64,000 bases of DNA from Terriglobia bacterium (GTDB taxonomy: Bacteria; Acidobacteriota; Terriglobia; Terriglobales; Acidobacteriaceae), in NCBI GenBank assembly GCA_020073385.1, contig JAIQFH010000025.1:1-64000 (forward strand), read 5' to 3'. Below are positions 23,878-34,645 of this stretch, one piece after another; position 1 is the stretch's first letter; every line of letters begins with the position of its first letter. The notes beneath the pieces were generated by a model. That model ran no database searches, was not told where the DNA came from, and saw only the letters and a program-made list of their open reading frames with translations. Both the position numbers and the translations under genes were made by a program.

Positions 23878-24540
23878 TCATTGCCGCTCTTTCCGGCCCT
23901 TGGCCGCCATCACGCCGCGCAGGAAGATATCTCCCATTTCGCCCGCGATCGAGTCCGCATCGGCGTCCACTCGCGGCTTGTGCCAGGTGTAGATCCAATT
24001 CATCATGCCGAACAGGCTAAGCACCGCGAGCCTGGTGGAGAACTGGAGCCCGCGGTCGCGCTTCAACTCGTCGAGCAGGCCCACACAAATCCGGTAATAC
24101 TCGCGCTTGATCGCGGCCACTTCTGCGCCAAAGCCGTTCTTCAACACCTCGTCCTCGTGTGAGAGGACCTTCATGGCCGCCTGGTTGGCCAGAAAGTATT
24201 CGAGGTGATTCAGGATAAAAATGCGAATCCGTTGTTCGGGATCAGATACGCCTTCAAGCCGCTCTTTCAGCCGCTGCACAATCGTTGCGAACGTATGTTT
24301 CTGGATGAGATACAGCAGGCGCTCTTTGGATTCGAAGTAGTAATAGAGACCCGCAAGGGACATCCCGCTCTCGCGCGAGAGATCGCGCATCGAAGCGCCT
24401 TCGTATCCCTTTCGGCAGAAGACTTCGGTGGCGTGGTTAAGAATCTCAGCCAACCGCCGGTCATAGCGGGTTTCCGGAACCGGCGTCACAGCGCGATGGT
24501 GGCGTGCGGAGATTCGTCTTGCTGTGGAAGGACTCCCCAT
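23878..24540 (-). CDS. TetR-family transcriptional regulator
   Basis: 220 residues. An N-terminal HTH (about 28-75: ILNHATEVFCRKGYEGASMRDLS...GMSLAGLYYYFESKERLL) is followed by an all-helical ligand-binding domain. TetR members of this kind commonly respond to acyl-CoA or aromatic-CoA effectors in catabolic clusters. It heads the minus-strand cluster and is preceded by a consensus promoter whose start region overlaps an 18-bp palindrome, so autorepression and control of the downstream genes are likely. The effector is unknown; a 4-hydroxybenzoyl- or benzoyl-CoA type ligand is a guess. Confidence 0.92.
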   Translation of the reverse strand: MGSPSTARRISARHHRAVTPVPETRYDRRLAEILNHATEVFCRKGYEGASMRDLSRESGMSLAGLYYYFESKERLLYLIQKHTFATIVQRLKERLEGVSDPEQRIRIFILNHLEYFLANQAAMKVLSHEDEVLKNGFGAEVAAIKREYYRICVGLLDELKRDRGLQFSTRLAVLSLFGMMNWIYTWHKPRVDADADSIAGEMGDIFLRGVMAAKGRKERQ

Positions 24541-24558
24541 TATCCCTTCATCAGATCA

Positions 24559-24608
24559 TTCGAACGTTCGTTCGAACAAAGTATACTCCCGTGTGATCCT
24601 AATCACAA
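24559..24608 (-). promoter_or_regulatory. promoter and TetR operator upstream of tetR
   Basis: On the minus strand -35 TTGTGA (24603-24608) and -10 TATACT (24580-24585) are exactly 17 bp apart. Directly downstream, over the expected start site, is the perfect palindrome TTCGAACG-TT-CGTTCGAA (24559-24576). Position and symmetry are typical of a TetR autoregulatory operator. Confidence 0.8.
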
Positions 24609-24619
24609 CGCGTCGTTAA

Positions 24620-25021
24620 CTATTTTGATTTCCGACGCTTGCCCGCTGCCTGGTAGGACGCACCGAGCCAGTCGAGTGCTGCGTGCAGGTCGGCGTCGGA
24701 TGAGAGTTCGAATGTGAACCAGCGTGTATTGTGTTGGTCGATTGAGCCAATGCGGGGATCTTTCTCGAGCCGCGCCTTGAGCCTATCCGCCGCATCGTCG
24801 ATACGGAAGGCTAGCAGAGTTCCATTTCCAAAACTGCGCGTGCGGGGAAGCATCCCAAAGATGTTGTCGCCGTGGTAGAGGGCGTTAAAACCGAAAAAAG
24901 AACGCGCCGTGGCACGCGGCCAGTCAGCGACCTCGACAGCGAGCGCCGCGGACCAGGCCTTCATCTGGTCGGAAACGGGCGGTAGCTTATTGCGCCGAGG
25001 CTCAGCCTTCTTCACGTGCAA
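24620..25021 (-). CDS. hypothetical protein, 133 aa
   Basis: Soluble protein beginning MHVKKAEPRRNKLPPVSDQ. The middle reads ARSFFGFNALYHGDNIFGMLPRTRSFG, and the end WFTFELSSDADLHAALDWLGASYQAA, which is laid out much like the C-terminal third of the DUF5519 protein at 1236-1676 (WTTFDVRGEGDLEHALWLMRLSY). The N-terminal half is faintly TfoX/MmcQ-like. Starts 2 nt after the DapA-family stop codon on the same strand, so it is probably translationally coupled. No function assigned. Confidence 0.6.
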   Translation of the reverse strand: MHVKKAEPRRNKLPPVSDQMKAWSAALAVEVADWPRATARSFFGFNALYHGDNIFGMLPRTRSFGNGTLLAFRIDDAADRLKARLEKDPRIGSIDQHNTRWFTFELSSDADLHAALDWLGASYQAAGKRRKSK

Positions 25022-25023
25022 TC

Positions 25024-26097
25024 CTAGTTTCGGATGTCGGCCAGCAGTTGCTCGATCTCGGATTTTAGATTTGCCGTCAAGGGAAGGAACGGCAGCCGCG
25101 CAGGGCCGCCGTAGTAGCCGTTGAAGTCCATGCCGTACTTGAATCCGGGAACACCGAGATCGCCAACTCGCTGCGCAGCCTTCGCGATTCGTTCCTGCTT
25201 GAGGCGGGCAAGTTCTGCGTCACCCTCTTTCCACGCGGCGTAGATCTCGTAGCAGGCGGTGGGCGCCGGGCAGGCGAAGGCGAGGATGGCTCCCACGGCC
25301 CCGGCATCAAGCGACGGATGCAGTTTGTGCGCAGCCCCCACCAGCACCTGGAATCCCACTTCCTTCTGGCGCGTCTTCATCTTTCCGACTACGGTCACCG
25401 CGGATGAAGACGGCTTCGCGTCCTTCGCTCCCGAGAGAACTCCGACCGACACCAGTTCGCCGCCATTGCCGGATGCAGAGGCGCTCGCCGCAGCCAGCAT
25501 CCGCGGAGTGACGGCATCGAATGTCTCCGTCACGGTCGCGCTGCGCTTAACGTGACTCGTTCCCTCCACCATTCTCCGGACTTTCTCGACATCCCCGCTG
25601 GATTCCTTGATCCCAATGAGATTGGGATGTTCCGCGAGTTCGATCATGACGTCGGCGGGAATGTCGTAGCCGGTCGCCTGGGGAAAGTTGTACACGATCA
25701 CCGGGATGGGCGAGTGGTCGGCCACCGTGCGGTAGAAGGCAAGGATATTCTCCGAAGCCATCTGTTTCTTGTAGTAGTGTGGCGTTCGCACCATGGCCAC
25801 GTCGTAGCCGAGTTCGGCGGCGTATTCGGTGAGACGCAGAGTCTCTATCGCGGACTCGATCCCCGTCCCGGCCAGGAGCACCTTGTTCGGCGCGGCAGCT
25901 TCGCGAGCGACTTTTAAGACATCCCGCCGCTCCTGATCGGAGAGCATGATTGCCTCGCCCGTCGATCCGAGCACGACGATACCCGCGACTGGTGTGCGCG
26001 AGTAGCGCTCGACGTTGGCCTCGAGCTTTTTGTAGTAGATGTTGCCGTCGGGATAGAAGGGTGTAGTGATCGGGGGAAAAATACCTTGAAGAAGCAT
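25024..26097 (-). CDS. DapA/HOGA-family aldolase (dihydrodipicolinate synthase-like)
   Basis: 357 residues from ATG 26097 (MLLQGIFPPITTPF). Class I aldolase TIM barrel: GSTGEAIMLSDQER for phosphate/carboxylate binding, tyrosine in VIVYNFPQATG, and Schiff-base Lys in LIGIKESSGD. Sequence style is closer to 4-hydroxy-2-oxoglutarate aldolase-like members than to lysine-biosynthesis DapA. After the Schiff-base strand there is an insert of about 45 Ser/Ala/Gly-rich residues (RMLAAASASASGNGGELVSVGVLSG) that ordinary family members (near 300 residues) lack. Substrate therefore uncertain. Confidence 0.82.
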   Translation of the reverse strand: MLLQGIFPPITTPFYPDGNIYYKKLEANVERYSRTPVAGIVVLGSTGEAIMLSDQERRDVLKVAREAAAPNKVLLAGTGIESAIETLRLTEYAAELGYDVAMVRTPHYYKKQMASENILAFYRTVADHSPIPVIVYNFPQATGYDIPADVMIELAEHPNLIGIKESSGDVEKVRRMVEGTSHVKRSATVTETFDAVTPRMLAAASASASGNGGELVSVGVLSGAKDAKPSSSAVTVVGKMKTRQKEVGFQVLVGAAHKLHPSLDAGAVGAILAFACPAPTACYEIYAAWKEGDAELARLKQERIAKAAQRVGDLGVPGFKYGMDFNGYYGGPARLPFLPLTANLKSEIEQLLADIRN

Positions 26098-26128
26098 AGG
26101 TTCTGTGTGCGCCTTGTTTTTAAGCGTA

Positions 26129-26536
26129 TCACTTCCTTGGCGGACAGAGCAGCGGAATAGTCTCCCGCTTGTTTCGCCGATAGACACGGAAATCCTCTTC
26201 GTCAACGGTCACTACAAAATGATGGGGATAAAGCTCGCTCATTCGAATCAGACAGAGGTCCGCAAGATCCGAATCGCGATCGGAGTAGCGTGAAGCCAGC
26301 GCGCGTAACTCTTCAATATGTCGAGAACTCTCGAAAGCGATCTTCAGCATTCCCGTCGCTACGAGGTCTAGTACGGCTTCGCTGCTCGTCAAATGAAAAG
26401 CTGCTTCAGATAGCACCGACTCGCAGGTGAGAAAGGGGGCGTCCAGTTCACGAGCCAAATCCACCGCCCATCGATGAAACTGGTCATTTCGGTTGGAGAA
26501 TGCAACGATGAAGCTCGTATCAACAATCGCTTTCAC
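26129..26536 (-). CDS. PIN-domain ribonuclease toxin (VapC-like)
   Basis: 135 residues. PIN fold acidic residues: Asp6 (AIVDTSFIVAF), Glu in ESVLSEAAFHL, Asp in RDSDLADLCLIRMSE, and a final Asp in TVDEEDFRVYR. VapC-type toxins cut RNA in a Mg-dependent way. It overlaps the upstream antitoxin gene by 4 nt, the standard type II arrangement. All active-site residues appear intact. Confidence 0.87.
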   Translation of the reverse strand: MKAIVDTSFIVAFSNRNDQFHRWAVDLARELDAPFLTCESVLSEAAFHLTSSEAVLDLVATGMLKIAFESSRHIEELRALASRYSDRDSDLADLCLIRMSELYPHHFVVTVDEEDFRVYRRNKRETIPLLCPPRK

Positions 26537-26742
26537 GACCGGGAATAGCCTTTGCGCGACGAGAGATCCTTTGTGCCGGAGATGGCACCTGCATACTTCA
26601 TCCAGGCAGGATGGTCATCGTCGAGAGTGCTTTCCAAGGAATCCCGAACGATTCGTCCGACGGGCACACCTGTTCGACGCGATTTTTCCCTTAATCGTCG
26701 CTGCAAGTCCTCCGGAAGACGAACTGTCAGTGTGTTACTCAT
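26533..26742 (-). CDS. ribbon-helix-helix antitoxin
   Basis: 69 residues from ATG 26742. N-terminal RHH DNA-binding motif (TLTVRLPEDLQRRLREKSRRTGVPVGRIVRDSLE) and a C-terminal toxin-binding tail (WMKYAGAISGTKDLSSRKG). It precedes and overlaps the PIN toxin gene. An inverted repeat GTGTTAC/GTAACAC spans its start codon, a likely autoregulatory site. Confidence 0.85.
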   Translation of the reverse strand: MSNTLTVRLPEDLQRRLREKSRRTGVPVGRIVRDSLESTLDDDHPAWMKYAGAISGTKDLSSRKGYSRS

Positions 26743-26760
26743 CTGACATAATTGTAACAC
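26732..26760. promoter_or_regulatory. inverted repeat over antitoxin start; possible -10
   Basis: GTGTTAC (26732-26738) and GTAACAC (26754-26760) flank 15 bp that contain the antitoxin start and, on the minus strand, TACAAT, a good -10 box. RHH antitoxins usually repress at such inverted repeats. Confidence 0.5.
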
Positions 26761-26798
26761 AGCTGAAGTTGCGACGCAGCCTCCCGAGGCTTACTTAT

Positions 26799-30101
<3,303 letters not shown>

Positions 30102-30107
30102 TGAAAA

Positions 30108-30560
30108 TCAGTGGTCAGTGGTCAGTAGCCGATGAATCGGTTCCCGGCAGAATTCCACTGGAATTGATATAGATCTTCTTGCAGGCTCCTGTTCCTGCCG
30201 TTCGAATATCCCGTTGACGAATCTAAAGAGCGGTTCTTGGGATCGCGATGCCGAGCAGGAAGAAGCATCGGACATCCATCGCTCGAGTGATTTCACTTCC
30301 ATCCACGCGCTGTGAACGACCTTTCCATTATTAAGGGCAATAGTTCCGCCGACGTGTTCAAAGCATCGCACAGGTTGCGAGGAGTAGTCCGTGACAAGGT
30401 AATTTCTGGAAGGGGGGTCGTTATCAGTGAACGCTACTTCCTTACTGTCGAGACTGTCGAGTGATGACCACTCGAAAGCGTCCTTCGCATCAACGGGGCG
30501 GCAGATGACCTGAGCAGACAGCGTGCTCAATAATCCGAAGATTGCCATCACTAGTCTCAT
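30108..30560 (-). CDS. hypothetical exported protein between carA and carB
   Basis: 150 residues with a signal peptide (MRLVMAIFGLLSTLSAQVICRPVDA). The mature part has four Cys (VRCFEHVGG, SSCSAS, EFCREP) and no domain I recognise. Gene and stop codon are bracketed by short degenerate CAGTGGTCAGT units (30110-30127 inside the 3' end, 30562-30597 upstream). Codon use is somewhat less GC-rich than carA and carB. Looks like an insertion into an ancestral carAB operon. Confidence 0.6.
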   Translation of the reverse strand: MRLVMAIFGLLSTLSAQVICRPVDAKDAFEWSSLDSLDSKEVAFTDNDPPSRNYLVTDYSSQPVRCFEHVGGTIALNNGKVVHSAWMEVKSLERWMSDASSCSASRSQEPLFRFVNGIFERQEQEPARRSISIPVEFCREPIHRLLTTDH

Positions 30561-30561
30561 A

Positions 30562-30597
30562 ATTCACTGACAACTACCCACTGGTCACTGACCACTA
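30562..30597. repeat. GTCACTGACCACT-type short repeats
   Basis: ACTGACAACTACCCACTGGTCACTGACCACT lies between carA and the inserted gene; the inverted counterpart AGTGGTCAGTGGTCAGT is at 30110-30127, so the two flank the inserted gene as inverted copies. Confidence 0.65.
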
Positions 30598-31725
30598 TCT
30601 CTTCCACTCCTCCATCATCTTCGTGAACTCTTTGAAGAGATAGTGCGAGTCATGCGGCCCAGGCGCGGCCTCCGGGTGATACTGCACGCTGAACAGCGGC
30701 ATGTTCCGGTGGCGTAGGCCTTCGAGCGTTCCGTCGTTCAGGTTCCTATGCGTGAACTCGACTTCGCTCTGGGCCAGCGAATCCGGATCGACGGCGAAGT
30801 TGTGGTTGTGAGCTGTTATTTCGATCTTTCCAGTCTGCAGATTCTTGACGGGATGATTCCCGCCGTGGTGTCCGAACTTCAGCTTGAACGTTTTCCCGCC
30901 CAGCGCGATCCCTGTGAGCTGATGCCCCAGGCAAATTCCGAAAATCGGCTGCCGCCCCATGAGCCTGCGGATGGAATCTACCGCGTACGTGCACGGCTCC
31001 GGATCGCCCGGCCCGTTCGACAGGAAGACCCCGTCAGGCTTCAGAGCGAGCACGTCTTCCGCCGGAGTCTGCGCCGGGACGACCGTCACCTTGCAGCCCT
31101 CGCCGCGCAGCTTGCGCAAGATGTTCTGCTTGATGCCGAAGTCGTAGGCAACCACGTGGAACCGCGGAGGCTCGTCTTTCACTCCGACGACTGCCACCGG
31201 CTCATGCGAGCGCTCGCCCACTTCCCACACGTACGAGCGCTTGGTACTGACCTCTTTCGCCAGGTCGGTGCCATCCATCTTCGGAATCGACCGCGCCTTG
31301 GCCACTAGCTTCTCGGTATCGCTCTCCAGCGTCGAGACCACGCCGCGCATCACGCCGTGATCGCGCAAGTGCCGTACCAGAGCCCGCGTGTCGATGTCCG
31401 ACAGCACCGGCACCTTGAACTGCTCCAGATATTCTTCGGCCACCTGCTGCGAGCGCCAGTTCGAGCTGACGCGCGAGAACTCGCGCACGATCAGGCCTTC
31501 GATCCACGGACGCGTGGCCTCGTTGTCATCCTGGTTGGTGCCGTAATTTCCGATTTCTGGATTCGTCAGAACGACGATCTGTCCGGAGTAGGAAGGGTCG
31601 GTGAAAATTTCCTGGTACCCGGTGATAGAAGTATTAAAAACGACTTCACCGTAGCATTCGCCTTTGGCGCCGTAGCCTTTGCCTCGGAAGACCCTACCGT
31701 CTTCCAGCGCAAGGATAGCCTGCAT
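30595..31725 (-). CDS. carA: carbamoyl-phosphate synthase small subunit
   Basis: 376 residues. Class I glutamine amidotransferase that supplies ammonia to CarB. N-terminal domain MQAILALEDGRVFRGKGYG; C-terminal triad region with the nucleophile in FGICLGHQLTGIALGG and the His/Glu in SVQYHPEAAPGPHDS. Length normal. Upstream on the minus strand TGATAAT at about 31758 could be a -10 box. First gene of the carA-(hypothetical)-carB series. Confidence 0.97.
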   Translation of the reverse strand: MQAILALEDGRVFRGKGYGAKGECYGEVVFNTSITGYQEIFTDPSYSGQIVVLTNPEIGNYGTNQDDNEATRPWIEGLIVREFSRVSSNWRSQQVAEEYLEQFKVPVLSDIDTRALVRHLRDHGVMRGVVSTLESDTEKLVAKARSIPKMDGTDLAKEVSTKRSYVWEVGERSHEPVAVVGVKDEPPRFHVVAYDFGIKQNILRKLRGEGCKVTVVPAQTPAEDVLALKPDGVFLSNGPGDPEPCTYAVDSIRRLMGRQPIFGICLGHQLTGIALGGKTFKLKFGHHGGNHPVKNLQTGKIEITAHNHNFAVDPDSLAQSEVEFTHRNLNDGTLEGLRHRNMPLFSVQYHPEAAPGPHDSHYLFKEFTKMMEEWKR

Positions 31726-31849
31726 TCTCGCTCCGAGGAGTGGATTTTATAAATATTATCAGGGATTTTCGCGGGGAGAAAGAAAAGAAGGGCGGTTCCG
31801 GAAGAAAATCTGAGGAAAAATAGGATTGACGAGATTTCGGCCGCTGATC

Positions 31850-31916
31850 TGCTGCTTGGCTGCGGCGGCAAGATGCCGCCACCACAGCCGCCGGGGACGG
31901 CGGCGCTACAAATATT
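31850..31916. repeat. GCGGCGGCAAGATGCCGCC hairpin repeat
   Basis: Two GC-rich hairpins (GGCGGCA/TGCCGCC, and CCGCCGGGGACGGCGG) immediately after the serine hydrolase stop; they would serve as a transcript end structure but lack a T-tract. Confidence 0.55.
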
Positions 31917-31922
31917 GCGGTG

Positions 31923-33047
31923 CTACTGAACTGCCGCGAGGATGTAGTCCGTTAGCAGCTTGTCCGTCTGCTCGTGCATGCCGCGGGTGTTGTAGTTGGT
32001 GCTGGTGATGACCACTGCCAGGTCGAGCGCCGGAAAGACCGCAACCTTGTTCCCGCCGTTGCCGCTCATGTAGTAAGCGGGATAGTCCTTCCCGCCGGAC
32101 TTGAATGTCTTCAGCCACCAGAGATAGCCGTACTCCGTTTGGTCGTCGATTTGGGCATGCGGCTGAGTCGATACTTTTACCCACGCCTCGTCCAGTACCC
32201 GCCTTCCCTGCCAGACTCCGCCATTCCGATACAGTTCGGCAATTTTCAGCAGGTCGCGGGTGGAGAGGCGCAGACCCCCTCCGGTCTGGGGGATATTCAG
32301 GGGCGAATAAACCCAGGTCGCGTCGGTGATGCCGAGAGGCCCGAAGAGTTTCTCCTGGGCATAGTGGTCCGTTCTCACTCTCGTCGCCTTCTGAAGTACC
32401 TCGCTCAGCACAAAGACCCCTCCGGTGCAGTAGCTGAAAGATCTTCCGTACTTCGGCGGGTCGGGACGCTCGCCAACATGCATCCGCCCCCGGACGGGCA
32501 AATCGAGAATAAACTGGGCCCAGTCTTCGATCACGTACATGCGCTCCTCGTTGCCGCGGGAAGCGTCGTTCCAGTCGTCGCACTCGAGCGACGACGACAT
32601 GGTGAGGAAGTCTTCGACCGTAATCTTGTCTTTGCGGGGATCCGGATTCTGCATCTTACGGGCGCGTTCGGGCAGCAACTCGAGCACTCGGGCGTTGACT
32701 CCGCTGAGCTTTTTATCGGCGATCGCGATTCCGATCAGCGCGCTCGTGATGCTCTTGGTCGCGGATCTAGTGTCTCGCAACGTCGAAGCGTCGCCCTCGA
32801 AATAGCTTTCGTAGACAACCTTTCCACGGCGGGCAACGAGCACGCTGCCGATCTTCTTGAACTGTCCCGCGCGGATCGCCTCCTCCATGTCACGCAAGGG
32901 TTTGCCCGACATCCCGATAGACTCGGGATCAGACGCTACCCACTCTTCGGATCTTGAAGGCGCCGATGCCTCGGAAGTCTGTGCACTGACCCATACCGCG
33001 CACAGCGAGCAGGTGATTGCGAGGATGGCCTTAGCTGAATTTCTCAT
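31923..33047 (-). CDS. serine hydrolase of the beta-lactamase class C family
   Basis: 374 residues with a signal peptide (to about 23). The SxxK catalytic motif is SATK in DTRSATKSITSALIG; SYCTGGVFVLSEVL occupies the place of the YxN motif but has Cys-Thr, and GNGGNK stands where KTG/HxG is expected. Relatives include D-aminopeptidases, esterases and 6-aminohexanoate hydrolases; true beta-lactamase activity is unlikely to be inferable. The unorthodox second motif makes the substrate uncertain. Periplasmic. Confidence 0.85.
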   Translation of the reverse strand: MRNSAKAILAITCSLCAVWVSAQTSEASAPSRSEEWVASDPESIGMSGKPLRDMEEAIRAGQFKKIGSVLVARRGKVVYESYFEGDASTLRDTRSATKSITSALIGIAIADKKLSGVNARVLELLPERARKMQNPDPRKDKITVEDFLTMSSSLECDDWNDASRGNEERMYVIEDWAQFILDLPVRGRMHVGERPDPPKYGRSFSYCTGGVFVLSEVLQKATRVRTDHYAQEKLFGPLGITDATWVYSPLNIPQTGGGLRLSTRDLLKIAELYRNGGVWQGRRVLDEAWVKVSTQPHAQIDDQTEYGYLWWLKTFKSGGKDYPAYYMSGNGGNKVAVFPALDLAVVITSTNYNTRGMHEQTDKLLTDYILAAVQ

Positions 33048-33093
33048 GAGTTCATCCGCTATTCAGACGCGAGAGAAAGGAAAAGGTGTGAAG

Positions 33094-33708
33094 TTACCGC
33101 ACGCGCCCGAGCTTATCCATAGGCCAGTAGCCGAAAACGGCTTTGCCATAGATAAAGCTCTGGTTCACCGGGCCGAAGTTGCGGCTGTCATCGGACATCG
33201 ACCGGTGATCGCCCAGCACAAAATATGAGTTCGCGGGCACCACCACCTCCGGAAGGGTCCGCGCATCGGTGTACTCGGGAGGGACGTATGTCTCGTCAAG
33301 CGCCCGGTCGTTCACATATACCTGTCCCGAGTCGATGCGGATGCGATCCCCAGCCATTCCAATCACCCGCTTGATGTAACTCTTGGAGGGATCGTAGGGA
33401 TATTTAAATACCACGATGTCACCGCGCTCGATGGGCTCCAGGCGGTAGACAAACTTGTTGACGAAGATGCGCTCCTGGTCGACTAGCGAAGGCATCATGC
33501 TGGTGCCTTCGACCTTCACCGGTTGGTAAAGAAAGATGATGATGAACGCCGAGATGGCGAGAGAAATGACGAGGTCGCGCAGCCAGACAGCGAATCCCGC
33601 ACTCACGCGAACCGGTGGCACCACGGGAACGGCAACGGCAGCCGCCTCGGACGGAGTGGTGACTATCCCCATTTCGCCCGCGGACCCGGGATCTGCAGAA
33701 TTCCCCAT
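33094..33708 (-). CDS. lepB: signal peptidase I
   Basis: 204 residues from ATG 33708. Cytoplasmic Ala/Val/Pro-rich start, one membrane helix (LVISLAISAFIIIFLYQ), then box B with the catalytic Ser (VEGTSMMPSL), box D with the catalytic Lys (YIKRVIGMAGDRIRI) and box E (VLGDHRSMSDDSRNFGPV). Cleaves signal peptides on the outer face of the inner membrane. The frame stays open to 33951 through a dispersed repeat, producing a Glu/Ala-rich artefact (AEAAEESAESAEEAAE), which is why the internal ATG is chosen. Confidence 0.93.
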   Translation of the reverse strand: MGNSADPGSAGEMGIVTTPSEAAAVAVPVVPPVRVSAGFAVWLRDLVISLAISAFIIIFLYQPVKVEGTSMMPSLVDQERIFVNKFVYRLEPIERGDIVVFKYPYDPSKSYIKRVIGMAGDRIRIDSGQVYVNDRALDETYVPPEYTDARTLPEVVVPANSYFVLGDHRSMSDDSRNFGPVNQSFIYGKAVFGYWPMDKLGRVR

Positions 33709-33763
33709 GTGCTGCCCTATTGTATACAGAACCGGTCCGCGAGGCGCGGGTTGTCTTGGTCGT

Positions 33764-33874
33764 TGCTGAGTTTCTGCCGCTTCCTCGGCGCTCTCTGCGG
33801 ATTCCTCAGCGGCCTCTGCGGTTAAGCTTAAACCGCTGAGACGCCGGGACCGCGCGGAAGGCGCGGAGAAAATC
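33764..33874. repeat. CCGCAGAGA-family dispersed repeat (copy near lepB)
   Basis: CTCTCTGCGGATTCCTCAGCGGCCTCTGCGGTTAAGC and its inverse AAACCGCTGAG...GCGCGGAG form an imperfect hairpin upstream of lepB. Same family as 10922-11030, 36348-36423, 42806-42892 and 51221-51314. Confidence 0.75.
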
Positions 33875-33962
33875 CCGTAGAAGTGCGGTACCTCCGATGT
33901 TCGGCGGCCACCCGTTTTCAAACGTTCCGGGTTACAATATTCCAAACTCAAGGGGAAATCTG

Positions 33963-34445
33963 ATGACGCGTGGCCTTTTTCGCAACAAGATTGTCTATCG
34001 CAGCCTCACGGTGATGTTCCTTCTTCTGGTGACGCTGAGCGTCTCGGCGCAATGGTCGTCGCCGCAGGAAGAGGGCGGCGTTCCCGCCTACAATGCCGCT
34101 CCTCCGCCGAAAGGCACCAAACTGCCGCCGATCCTCGCCAAGTCCGAGTTGTGGGGCGCCGACGCGCAGAATCCATACCAGACGCACGCCTACGAACTGG
34201 CCGCCAAGATTCCAACCGTGCTCCATCAGCAACCCTGTTACTGCTACTGCGACCGCATGGGTCACAACAGCCTGCACAGCTGCTTTGAGAACACGCACGG
34301 CGCCCAGTGCGCAACCTGTCTGAAGGAGCTGTATTACGCATACCAGCAGCACCAGAAGGGCAAGACTGCTACCCAGATCCGCGCTGGAATTATCAAGGGC
34401 GAGTGGAAGCAGGTTGATCTGCAAACAGCCGCGTCGATCAACTAG
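33963..34445 (+). CDS. exported PCYCGC-motif protein
   Basis: 160 residues from ATG 33963 (AAGGGG upstream). Signal peptide (about 1-30, LTVMFLLLVTLSVSAQ), Pro-rich linker, then QQPCYCYCDRMGHNSLHSCF...GAQCATCLKELYYAYQQHQKGKTATQIRAGIIKGEW. The PCYCYC stretch with following Cys pairs matches the PCYCGC-motif family (PF13798), which probably binds metal or heme-like cofactor; the real function is not known. Not lipidated as far as I can see, since no lipobox Cys follows the signal. Confidence 0.78.
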   Translation: MTRGLFRNKIVYRSLTVMFLLLVTLSVSAQWSSPQEEGGVPAYNAAPPPKGTKLPPILAKSELWGADAQNPYQTHAYELAAKIPTVLHQQPCYCYCDRMGHNSLHSCFENTHGAQCATCLKELYYAYQQHQKGKTATQIRAGIIKGEWKQVDLQTAASIN

Positions 34446-34645
34446 AACGGGAGTTGCGAGTAGCGAGCGCCGAGCAAACGCACGTGCTAATTGCGCCCCT
34501 TTCCTCGGTACTGGGTTACGCGGTACTCGGTACTAATCGCTGCCGTTGCCCTCCACCCACTCTTTGAGTGATACTTGAATGCTCAGATAAGCAGCGTACT
34601 TGTAAGGAGTTCGCCATTACAAAGAGCACAGGAAGAGTCTTACAC

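Noticed and set aside
31923..33047. Beta-lactamase (antibiotic resistance) call for the serine hydrolase
   Set aside because: Only SxxK is canonical; the second and third motifs differ, and the family is dominated by other hydrolases.
33709..33951. N-terminal extension of signal peptidase I
   Set aside because: The extra 81 residues are encoded by a dispersed repeat (Ala/Glu-rich) and precede the normal signal peptidase start.
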